From contig NZ_JASKLR010000013.1 of NCBI RefSeq assembly GCF_030124325.1, positions 62,001 to 126,000 of the forward strand: a stretch of DNA of 64,000 bases, given 5' to 3'. This document shows positions 58,014 through 64,000 of this stretch, piece after piece (position 1 is the first letter of the stretch; each line of letters starts with the position of its first letter). The translations under genes and the position numbers were made by a program. This stretch comes from Sinorhizobium sp. 8-89 (GTDB lineage Bacteria > Pseudomonadota > Alphaproteobacteria > Rhizobiales > Rhizobiaceae). The notes under the pieces are model-generated. The model had not been told where the DNA came from, searched no databases, and saw only the letters and a program-made list of their open reading frames with translations.

Positions 58014-58277
58014 TCAATGGCGATGGATGAACTTGCAGAAGCGGCTGGTCTGGCCTTCCTCGGTCAGGTCCTGGTGGAGAAAGGCCAGGTTGTTCTTTTC
58101 GAAGATCTCGAAGAACTCATCCCACGAGATTTTCTCCAGCTCTTCCTCCGGTGTGCCGAAGTCGATGCGCAAAAGACCGCCGTCGGTTGCGCCTTTGACG
58201 CGTGCCGGATGGCCGTTGCGGGCCTCGGCCCAGTTGCGGATGGTGTCGTGATCGATCGTGGTGCTCGAAGCGCTCAT
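58014..58277 (-). CDS. Conserved small hypothetical protein
   Basis: This 87-residue protein starts MSASSTTIDHDTIRNWAEAR after GGGAGAG. It contains GHPARVKGATDGGLLRIDFG and ISWDEFFEIFEKNNLAFLHQ, which I recall from a conserved small protein of many proteobacteria that lacks an assigned function. It is soluble, alpha/beta. An EcfG-like promoter with GATT as -10 lies 40 bases upstream. Confidence 0.8.
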   Translation of the reverse strand: MSASSTTIDHDTIRNWAEARNGHPARVKGATDGGLLRIDFGTPEEELEKISWDEFFEIFEKNNLAFLHQDLTEEGQTSRFCKFIHRH

Positions 58278-58316
58278 TGGAAGCTCTCCCTCGCGCTGTG
58301 ACTTGCTTGCACGTCT

Positions 58317-58341
58317 AATCGACCGCGATCACGATTGTTCC
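58317..58341 (-). promoter_or_regulatory. EcfG-like promoter, GGAAC-N16-GATT
   Basis: Minus-strand GGAAC (58341-58337) and GATT (58320-58317), spacing 16, before the gene at 58277. Confidence 0.5.
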
Positions 58342-58397
58342 GAACGGCCGCATTTGCCACGCTGGCGCGCAGACCGGTCTGCCGTCTTGCTGCCGCC

Positions 58398-58859
58398 CTA
58401 TTGCTCGAATGTCCCGACGATCGCGGCTTCTTCGATCAGGTGCTTGCGCACCCTCTTCCAGGCTTCCTCTGCCCCGACTTCTTCCGGAATCGAAAGATTG
58501 ACGGCATCAAGCGCCGCGAGCCTGAACCAATAGTGGTGAAGGCCGGTCCCGGCCGGCGGCTGCGGCCCGTCATAGCGGGCATTGCCGAAGTCGTTTTTGA
58601 TGAATTTGATGCTGTGGTCCGGCGCGGTATCCACGGCTTGCGGCAGCTCCGTCCAATTGCCCGGGATGCTGATGATCACGCAGTGCCGAAACAATCCCCG
58701 CGGCGCATCCGGATCCTCGACGATCAGAGCAAAGCTCTGCGTTCCCTCCGGCGTGCCCGTCCACTTCAGCGGTGGAAAGAGGTTCTCGCCTAGTCGGGTA
58801 TATTTCTGGGGGATGGGTTGCCCATCGGCGAATACGGGACTGATCAAGCTGAAGGTCAT
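58398..58859 (-). CDS. YbhB/YbcL (Raf kinase inhibitor-like, PEBP) family protein
   Basis: This 153-residue protein has the PEBP fold: PVFADGQPIPQKYTRLGENLFPPLKW at the N-terminus, LIVEDPDAPRGLFRHCVIIS with the DPDAP and H motifs of the ligand pocket, and GPQPPAGTGLHHYWFRLAAL with the conserved GPxPPxGxxHxY. Bacterial PEBP proteins are widespread and poorly understood. It has no signal peptide. An EcfG-type promoter lies about 160 bases upstream. Confidence 0.9.
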   Translation of the reverse strand: MTFSLISPVFADGQPIPQKYTRLGENLFPPLKWTGTPEGTQSFALIVEDPDAPRGLFRHCVIISIPGNWTELPQAVDTAPDHSIKFIKNDFGNARYDGPQPPAGTGLHHYWFRLAALDAVNLSIPEEVGAEEAWKRVRKHLIEEAAIVGTFEQ

Positions 58860-59017
58860 CCAAGTGTTCCTTCCTTGCTTTGCACCGAGAGGGCTGACAC
58901 GATCGAAAAATGAGCCTCGTCGAGACGAGGCTCACAAGACGAACCAGCATAGGAGAGACCGCCAGGGAGCCTCCAGAGTTTGGGTCAGAGAACGCGCTCC
59001 GTGCGATCCACTCATCA

Positions 59018-59042
59018 AACCTTATTCCCCCGAGAATGTTCC
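59018..59042 (-). promoter_or_regulatory. EcfG-type promoter, GGAAC-N16-GGTT
   Basis: Minus-strand GGAAC (59042-59038) and GGTT (59021-59018), spacing 16, about 160 bases before the PEBP start. Confidence 0.55.
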
Positions 59043-59067
59043 ACCGCAGCGGAAATTTCGGCACGGC

Positions 59068-59168
59068 TACAGCGCCGCGCGTCGTTTCGGCGCGCAAATG
59101 TCGCTGGAGCACTTTGAATTGCAGCATGTTTTTTCCCTGAATCGGTGCCGATTTGAGAAAACATGCAG
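59068..59168 (+). repeat. Palindromic intergenic repeat, copy 3
   Basis: The head TACAGCGCCGCGCGTCGTTT includes the palindrome GCGCGTCGTTTCGGCGCGC. The middle is CACTTTGAATTGCAGCATGT, and the tail TGAATCGGTGCCGATTTGAG folds on itself around CGGTGCCG. The end is AACATGCAG. Copies 1 (30149) and 2 (55741) share parts of it. Such repeats are frequent in Sinorhizobium intergenic DNA as I recall. Confidence 0.72.
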
Positions 59169-59442
59169 TGGCAGGCTCGCAGTCAGAGCGCCTTGCCTTC
59201 GCCGCCGCCACCGCTAGATCACGGTCAATGGCCGCCACGGGCACAACGCAAGCCATCGACGCCGTCCGTCCTCGCGAGAAGGGCCGGCACGAACTGCGGT
59301 GGATTCCGGCTCGTCGTCATTTCCGGCTACACCGGCCAAGGCGAAAAAGAACCGCGGTATGATCCATGTCATCTCTGACGATGCCGGCCGAGACTAAGCT
59401 GTCGCCCCACGCAACTCACCGGCCCTAGCGAGGAGAAAGCAG

Positions 59443-61833
59443 ATGCGGAAGCCTTATTCGAGATCGGCACCATTTGTCCTTGACGATGCCGCAGTCGCGC
59501 TTGTCGATCGCTACTGGCGCGCGGCCAACTACCTCTCCGTCGGACAAATTTACCTGCTCGACAATCCGCTGTTGCGGGAGCCGCTGAAGCCGGAGCACAT
59601 CAAGCCGCGACTGCTCGGTCACTGGGGTACCACGCCGGGCCTCAACTTCATCTATGCCCATTTGAATCGCGTCATCAGAGCCTATGACCTTGAGATGATC
59701 TACATCTGCGGTCCCGGTCACGGCGGCCCCGGGATGGTCGCGAACACCTATCTCGAAGGCTCCTACAGCGAGATCTATCCGGACGTCAGCGAAGATGTCG
59801 CGGGGATGAGAAAACTCTTCCGTCAGTTTTCCTTTCCGGGCGGCATTCCGAGCCATGCGGCGCCGGAAACGCCCGGTTCGATCCATGAGGGCGGCGAACT
59901 GGGCTACCCCCTCGCCCACGCCTTTGGCGCGGCGTTCGACAATCCCGGCCTTATCGTTGCCTGCGTCGTCGGTGACGGCGAAGCCGAGACAGGCCCGCTC
60001 GCCGCAAGCTGGCACTCGAACAAGTTCCTCAATCCCGCCCGCGATGGCGTCGTGCTGCCCATCCTGCATCTGAACGGCTACAAGATTGCCAATCCGACCG
60101 TGCTTGGGCGGATGAGCGACGAGGATCTAAGAAACCTCTTCAGCGGTTACGGCTACGAACCCCTCTTCGTGGAAGGCGCCGAACCATTTGCCATGCACAG
60201 GCAGATGGCTGCGACGCTGGAACAGGCGCTGCAGGACATTCACGCCATCCAGCAGCATTGCCGAAACGGCGGTACCGACAATACCTGCCCTCGCTGGCCG
60301 ATGATCGTATTGAGAAGTCCGAAGGGTTGGACCGGCCCCAAGGAAGTCGACGGCAAGATGGTCGAGAATTTCTGGCGGTCGCACCAGGTGCCGGTCGCCA
60401 ACTGTCGCGAGGATGGAAATCACCGCAAGATCCTCGAAGACTGGATGAGGAGCTATGCGCCCGAAGAACTGTTCGATGAAAGCGGCCGGCTGAAGCCGGA
60501 ACTGCGGGCACTGGCCCCTGCCGGCGCCCGACGGATGGGGGCGAACCCGCACGCCAATGGCGGCTTGCTCAGGCGGGAGCTCAAGACACCTGCGACCGAG
60601 GACTATGCCGTCGCCGTCGAGCAGCCGGGCGCAACAACAGCGCAGTCGACGAAAATCCTTGGGCAATATCTGCGCGACATTCTCTTGCTCAACCAGTCCC
60701 ATGCCAACTTTCGCGTCTTTGGTCCCGACGAAACGGAATCGAACCGGCTCGGCAGCGTTTTCGAAGTGACCGATCGGGTCTGGATGGAAGAGATCCGGCC
60801 CTATGACGTGCAGCTCGGCCGCAATGGGCGCGTGATGGAGGTGCTGAGTGAACACCTCTGTCAGGGATGGCTCGAAGGATATCTGCTCACGGGCCGGCAC
60901 GGCTTCTTTTCCTGCTACGAAGCATTCATCCACATCGTCGATTCCATGTTCAACCAGCATGCGAAATGGCTGAAGGTCTCGCGCGAATTGGCTTGGCGAA
61001 GGCCGATATCCTCGCTCACCTATCTGCTCACGTCCCATGTCTGGCGACAGGACCACAACGGTTTCAGCCATCAGGATCCGGGTTTCGTCGACTTGGTGGC
61101 CAACAAGAAGGCCGATATCGTCCGCATCTATCTGCCGCCGGACGCAAACAGCCTGCTCTGGGTGGCGGATCATTGCCTGAAGACCTACGACCGCATCAAC
61201 GTGATCGTTGCCGGCAAGCAGCCGGAGCCGCAATGGTTGACGATGGAAGAGGCCGTTCGGCATTGCGAGGCGGGCATCGGCATCTGGAAATGGGCCAGCA
61301 ACGACGGCTATTCGGACGAGCCCGATGTCGTCATGGCCTGCGCCGGCGATGTCCCGACGATGGAGACGCTCGCCGCCGTCGATCTGCTGCGCCGGCATAT
61401 TCCGGAGCTGAAGATCCGCGTCGTGAACGTGGTCGATCTCCTGGCGCTGCAATCGCGCGATCAGCATCCCCACGGCCTGCCCGACGATGTTTTCGACCGC
61501 CTGTTCACCACTGCACGGCCGGTGATCTTCGCCTATCACGGCTATCCGTACCTGATCCACCGCCTGACCTACAAGCGCACCAACCACGACAATTTCCACG
61601 TGAGGGGTTTCATGGAGGAGGGAACGACCACCACGCCTTTCGACATAACCGTTCTCAACGAAGTTGACCGCTACCATCTGGCCATCGAAGCGATCTCACG
61701 CATTCCCGGACTGCTGGAGAACGCCGCGCATGTCGTCGAAGCGCTTCGCGCCAAACTCGATGAGCATGGCCGCTATGTGCGCGAGCATGGCGAGGACATG
61801 CCGGAAATACGTGCCTGGAAGTGGGAGGATTGA
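59443..61833 (+). CDS. xfp: Xylulose-5-phosphate/fructose-6-phosphate phosphoketolase
   Basis: This 796-residue thiamine-diphosphate enzyme starts after AGGAGA. Family blocks are [20 protein letters not shown] (about 58-77), [20 protein letters not shown] (about 88-107), [20 protein letters not shown] and [20 protein letters not shown] (about 175-194) for the cofactor site. [14 protein letters not shown] and HQDPGFVD follow in the second half. It splits xylulose-5-P or fructose-6-P to acetyl-phosphate. It lies 179 bases before glgA and may draw on sugar phosphates released from glycogen. No acetate kinase gene follows. Confidence 0.94.
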   Translation: MRKPYSRSAPFVLDDAAVALVDRYWRAANYLSVGQIYLLDNPLLREPLKPEHIKPRLLGHWGTTPGLNFIYAHLNRVIRAYDLEMIYICGPGHGGPGMVANTYLEGSYSEIYPDVSEDVAGMRKLFRQFSFPGGIPSHAAPETPGSIHEGGELGYPLAHAFGAAFDNPGLIVACVVGDGEAETGPLAASWHSNKFLNPARDGVVLPILHLNGYKIANPTVLGRMSDEDLRNLFSGYGYEPLFVEGAEPFAMHRQMAATLEQALQDIHAIQQHCRNGGTDNTCPRWPMIVLRSPKGWTGPKEVDGKMVENFWRSHQVPVANCREDGNHRKILEDWMRSYAPEELFDESGRLKPELRALAPAGARRMGANPHANGGLLRRELKTPATEDYAVAVEQPGATTAQSTKILGQYLRDILLLNQSHANFRVFGPDETESNRLGSVFEVTDRVWMEEIRPYDVQLGRNGRVMEVLSEHLCQGWLEGYLLTGRHGFFSCYEAFIHIVDSMFNQHAKWLKVSRELAWRRPISSLTYLLTSHVWRQDHNGFSHQDPGFVDLVANKKADIVRIYLPPDANSLLWVADHCLKTYDRINVIVAGKQPEPQWLTMEEAVRHCEAGIGIWKWASNDGYSDEPDVVMACAGDVPTMETLAAVDLLRRHIPELKIRVVNVVDLLALQSRDQHPHGLPDDVFDRLFTTARPVIFAYHGYPYLIHRLTYKRTNHDNFHVRGFMEEGTTTTPFDITVLNEVDRYHLAIEAISRIPGLLENAAHVVEALRAKLDEHGRYVREHGEDMPEIRAWKWED

Positions 61834-61924
61834 CAAACAAGACGCCGGATTCCGCTCCGCGGAGCCGCTTCAGAACGCCTTGCTCGGGCCTGCTCACATG
61901 CATGTTCAAAATTCAACATGTGGA

Positions 61925-61949
61925 GGAACTTTGGTGGCGCGATTGTGTT
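61925..61949 (+). promoter_or_regulatory. EcfG-like promoter of glgA, GGAAC-N16-TGTT
   Basis: GGAAC 61925-61929 and TGTT 61946-61949, spacing 16, end 64 bases before glgA. Confidence 0.5.
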
Positions 61950-62012
61950 GAGGGGAGGCAGATTACGTCTGCGTGTCACCCCTAGCCCTGACATGATCCC
62001 CGGAAAAGCGCG

Positions 62013-63467
62013 ATGAACATTCTGTCCGTCACGGCCGAGATTTTCCCCCTTGTGAAGACTGGCGGTCTGGCGGATGTCGCCGGCTCGCTGCCAAAGGCAT
62101 TGACGGCCCACGGCATCCATACGCGCAGCATGGTCCCCGGATATCCCAGCGTCATGCAGGCGCTCACGGGGGCTTCACCGATCAGGCAATATGACAGCCT
62201 GTTCGGTGAGCGCGCCACTCTTGTCGCAGGACGGGCCGACGGCCTCGACATCCTGGCGCTCGACGCGCCCGGCTTCTTCGACCGGCAGGGCGGTCCTTAC
62301 ACCGACGATCACGGCAAGGACTACCCGGACAACTGGAAGCGTTTCGCAGCCTTTTCCTTCGTCGCCGCGCAAGTCGCGGAGCAGGGCGTCGCGGACTGGC
62401 GGCCAGACATCATCCACGCTCATGACTGGCATCCGGCGCTGAGCCTGGTCTATCTCAAATTTTCCTCTGATGCCGCGGTTCCTCGTGTCCTAACGGTTCA
62501 CAACCTCGCCTTCCAGGGGCAGTTCCCCGCCCGTCAATTCACCGAGTTGGGACTGCCGGACGAGGCCTACTCCATCGACGGCCTCGAATATTACGGCGAC
62601 ATCGGTTATCTGAAGGGTGGGCTGCAAGCGGCCGACGTGATCACCGTGGTCAGTCCCACCTACGCGCGCGAGATCATGTCCCCGGCTTTCGGCATGGGTC
62701 TCGAAGGTCTGATGAACGAGCGTCACGATGACGTCATCGGCATCGTCAACGGCATCGACACTGAGGTATGGGACCCCTCCTCGGACCCGCTTATCGAAAA
62801 TCACTTCTCGGTGCGCGCGCCGTTGCGCCGCCTGCCGAACAGACAGAAGCTGCTCGACCGCTTCGGCCTGCCGAACACGTCCGGGCCGGTTTTCGCAGCG
62901 GTCAACAGGCTGACCTGGCAGAAAGGCATGGACCTCCTGGCGGGTGTGGTCGACGAGATCGTCAAGGGCGGCGGCAAGCTGATCGTGCATGGCCAGGGCG
63001 ATGCCCCTATCGAGGATGCGTTCACCGACGCTGCGCGGCGCTTCCCACATAGCATCGCCGTCAGGATCGGCTACGACGAACCGCTTGCCCACCAGATTCA
63101 TGCCGGGGCGGACGCCATGCTCGTTCCCTCCCGCTTCGAACCTTGCGGTCTCACTCAGCTCTACGCCTTGCGCTATGGCTGCGTGCCGATTGTCGCCCGC
63201 ACGGGCGGATTGTCGGAAACGATCATCGACGCCAACGACGCCGCATTGCATGCGCAAGTGGCAACCGGCATTCAGTTTTCGCCCGTCGACGCGAGCGGAT
63301 TGAGGCTTGCCCTGCGCCGCGCCTTCAGACTCTTCAGACGACGGCGCATCTGGGAAAGATTGCGCAGACAGGGGATGCGGACGGACTGCTCCTGGTACCG
63401 CAGCGCCGCGCAATATGCGGAGCTCTACGGAAAGATGCTGACGCCCGAAATCCGCTTGGCGGGATAG
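62013..63467 (+). CDS. glgA: Glycogen synthase GlgA (ADP-glucose, GT5)
   Basis: This 484-residue enzyme starts MNILSVTAEIFPLVKTGGLA; KTGGLADVAG is the ADP-glucose binding loop. Other blocks are HAHDWHPALSLVYLKF (about 130-146), LTVHNLAFQGQFP, GIVNGIDTEVWDP and SRFEPCGLTQLYALRYGCVP (about 371-390) with the catalytic Glu. It extends glycogen by alpha-1,4 links. With glgX and treZ in the same region it suggests a stress-induced glycogen/trehalose cycle; glgB, glgC and glgP are not in this window. Confidence 0.94.
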   Translation: MNILSVTAEIFPLVKTGGLADVAGSLPKALTAHGIHTRSMVPGYPSVMQALTGASPIRQYDSLFGERATLVAGRADGLDILALDAPGFFDRQGGPYTDDHGKDYPDNWKRFAAFSFVAAQVAEQGVADWRPDIIHAHDWHPALSLVYLKFSSDAAVPRVLTVHNLAFQGQFPARQFTELGLPDEAYSIDGLEYYGDIGYLKGGLQAADVITVVSPTYAREIMSPAFGMGLEGLMNERHDDVIGIVNGIDTEVWDPSSDPLIENHFSVRAPLRRLPNRQKLLDRFGLPNTSGPVFAAVNRLTWQKGMDLLAGVVDEIVKGGGKLIVHGQGDAPIEDAFTDAARRFPHSIAVRIGYDEPLAHQIHAGADAMLVPSRFEPCGLTQLYALRYGCVPIVARTGGLSETIIDANDAALHAQVATGIQFSPVDASGLRLALRRAFRLFRRRRIWERLRRQGMRTDCSWYRSAAQYAELYGKMLTPEIRLAG

Positions 63468-63546
63468 CTACGATTTGCGGCTTCCATTCGCAATGCTGAT
63501 GAGTTGATCAGAAACGAAGCATGGATCACGTCGCCGGAATGTGCCA

Positions 63547-64000
63547 ATGGCTGGGCTGAAGACAAAGGCCCCGACCATGACCGCAGACACTGCCACCACC
63601 TCTCCTCTCGTTCAGACCTCCAGTACCGCCCGCACCGGCGTTCTCCTCATGCTTCTCGGCATGTTGATGTTTTCGTTGAACGACGTGATGGGCAAATGGC
63701 TGGTCGCGACCTATTCGGTCGGCCAGGTGGTGCTGATCCGCAGTCTGGCCGCGGCACTCCTGCTCGCGCCCTTCCTTTGGCTCGGCGGACTGCGGAAGGT
63801 CGTCGCGATCGAGCGGCCGTGGCTTCAGCTTGCCCGCGTCGTCGCCTCGACAGCGGAGGTCGTCGCGTTCTATTTCGCCGTCGTCTACCTGCCGCTTGCC
63901 GATGTCATGACCTATTGGCTGGCGGCACCGATCTATGTCGCAGCCGTCTCGCCGCTGGTTCTCAAGGAACATGTCGGCTGGCGGCGCTGGACTGCGATCG
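63547..64000 (+). CDS. DMT-type transporter, EamA domain, N-terminal part
   Basis: The frame is open to the right edge (about 151 residues visible). It starts MAGLKTKAPTM or 10 residues later at ATG 63577; neither has a strong ribosome site. Four hydrophobic segments are seen: GVLLMLLGMLMFSLNDVMGK, VVLIRSLAAALLLAPFLWL, VVASTAEVVAFYFAVVYLPL and VMTYWLAAPIYVAAVSPLVL, with the EamA order. Members export metabolites or drugs; the substrate is unknown. Confidence 0.85.
   Translation, partial: MAGLKTKAPTMTADTATTSPLVQTSSTARTGVLLMLLGMLMFSLNDVMGKWLVATYSVGQVVLIRSLAAALLLAPFLWLGGLRKVVAIERPWLQLARVVASTAEVVAFYFAVVYLPLADVMTYWLAAPIYVAAVSPLVLKEHVGWRRWTAI

Larger units (their letters stand above)
58860..59442. 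other. 583-base region without a gene, with promoter and repeat
   Basis: It holds the minus-strand EcfG-type promoter at 59018-59042 for the PEBP gene and copy 3 of the palindromic repeat (59068-59168). The 270 bases before phosphoketolase contain no EcfG-type promoter and no convincing frame; the phosphoketolase promoter is not identified. Confidence 0.5.

Noticed and set aside
59153-59378. Short open frames before phosphoketolase
   Set aside because: Arg/Ala-rich GC artefacts that begin inside the intergenic repeat; no ribosome site.
60127-61677. 516-codon minus-strand open frame opposite phosphoketolase
   Set aside because: Antisense shadow of a well conserved enzyme, without its own start signals.
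61901-61920. Imperfect dyad with arms CATGTT and AACATG before glgA as a further copy of the 21-bp palindrome
   Set aside because: Arms and spacer differ from CWTGTA-N9-TACAWG, and the spacer is 8 rather than 9; similarity is mainly the AATTCAACAT string.

Overview
The window is high-GC alphaproteobacterial DNA with the gene repertoire of a fast-growing rhizobium. Sinorhizobium/Ensifer, probably on a megaplasmid or chromid, is an inference from DUF982, DUF1127, DUF1236 and DUF3008 small proteins, many sugar ABC systems, and EcfG-type stress promoters. I see no rRNA, tRNA, CRISPR array, phage, insertion sequence or replication origin.

Left half, about 1.6-36.4 kb, is carbohydrate catabolism in separately controlled blocks. 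(1) At 1.7-9.1 kb a GntR/FCD regulator, a galactonate-dehydratase-type enolase-superfamily enzyme and an SDR face an AraFGH-like sugar importer and an aldose 1-epimerase. (2) At 9.5-23.0 kb there are two facing operons. One has a Gfo/Idh/MocA dehydrogenase, a DUF993 aldolase-like protein, an enolase-superfamily enzyme and a TIM-barrel isomerase; the other has a Tat-exported binding protein, two permeases, two dehydrogenases and an ATPase. A TetR gene lies between them, and both promoters carry the same palindrome. (3) At 24.5-30.2 kb there is a lactonase, a DHDPS-family lyase, a second GntR/FCD regulator, an IlvD/Edd-type sugar-acid dehydratase and a frameshifted uronate dehydrogenase, which resembles a non-phosphorylating sugar-acid pathway. 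(4) At 30.4-36.4 kb an orphan Tat-exported binding protein diverges from a tightly overlapped LacI, DUF2264, 2-hydroxyacid dehydrogenase and TIM-barrel operon. A CPA1 antiporter lies at 23.0-24.3 kb.

Right half, about 36.6-63.5 kb, reads as a general-stress-response island. It holds an EcfG-like sigma factor, many small hydrophilic, membrane-anchored or secreted proteins, CBS-domain, BON, DUF2934 and DUF3175 proteins, a glycogen/trehalose set (glgX, treZ, glgA), phosphoketolase, a type IB topoisomerase, a UdgX-type uracil-DNA glycosylase and several small enzymes. Reading intergenic regions by eye I found 24 matches to GGAAC-N16/17-(C/G/A/T)NTT from 36.6 kb onward, plus one at 550 upstream of a DUF982 gene. 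Nine are exactly GGAAC-N16-CGTT, and most lie 15-70 bases before a start codon. Three divergent gene pairs carry back-to-back copies.

The window is bounded by truncated genes: a DUF475/TerC-like membrane protein at the left edge and an EamA-type transporter at the right edge. Three copies of a roughly 100-base palindromic repeat and one shorter GC-rich hairpin repeat lie between genes.
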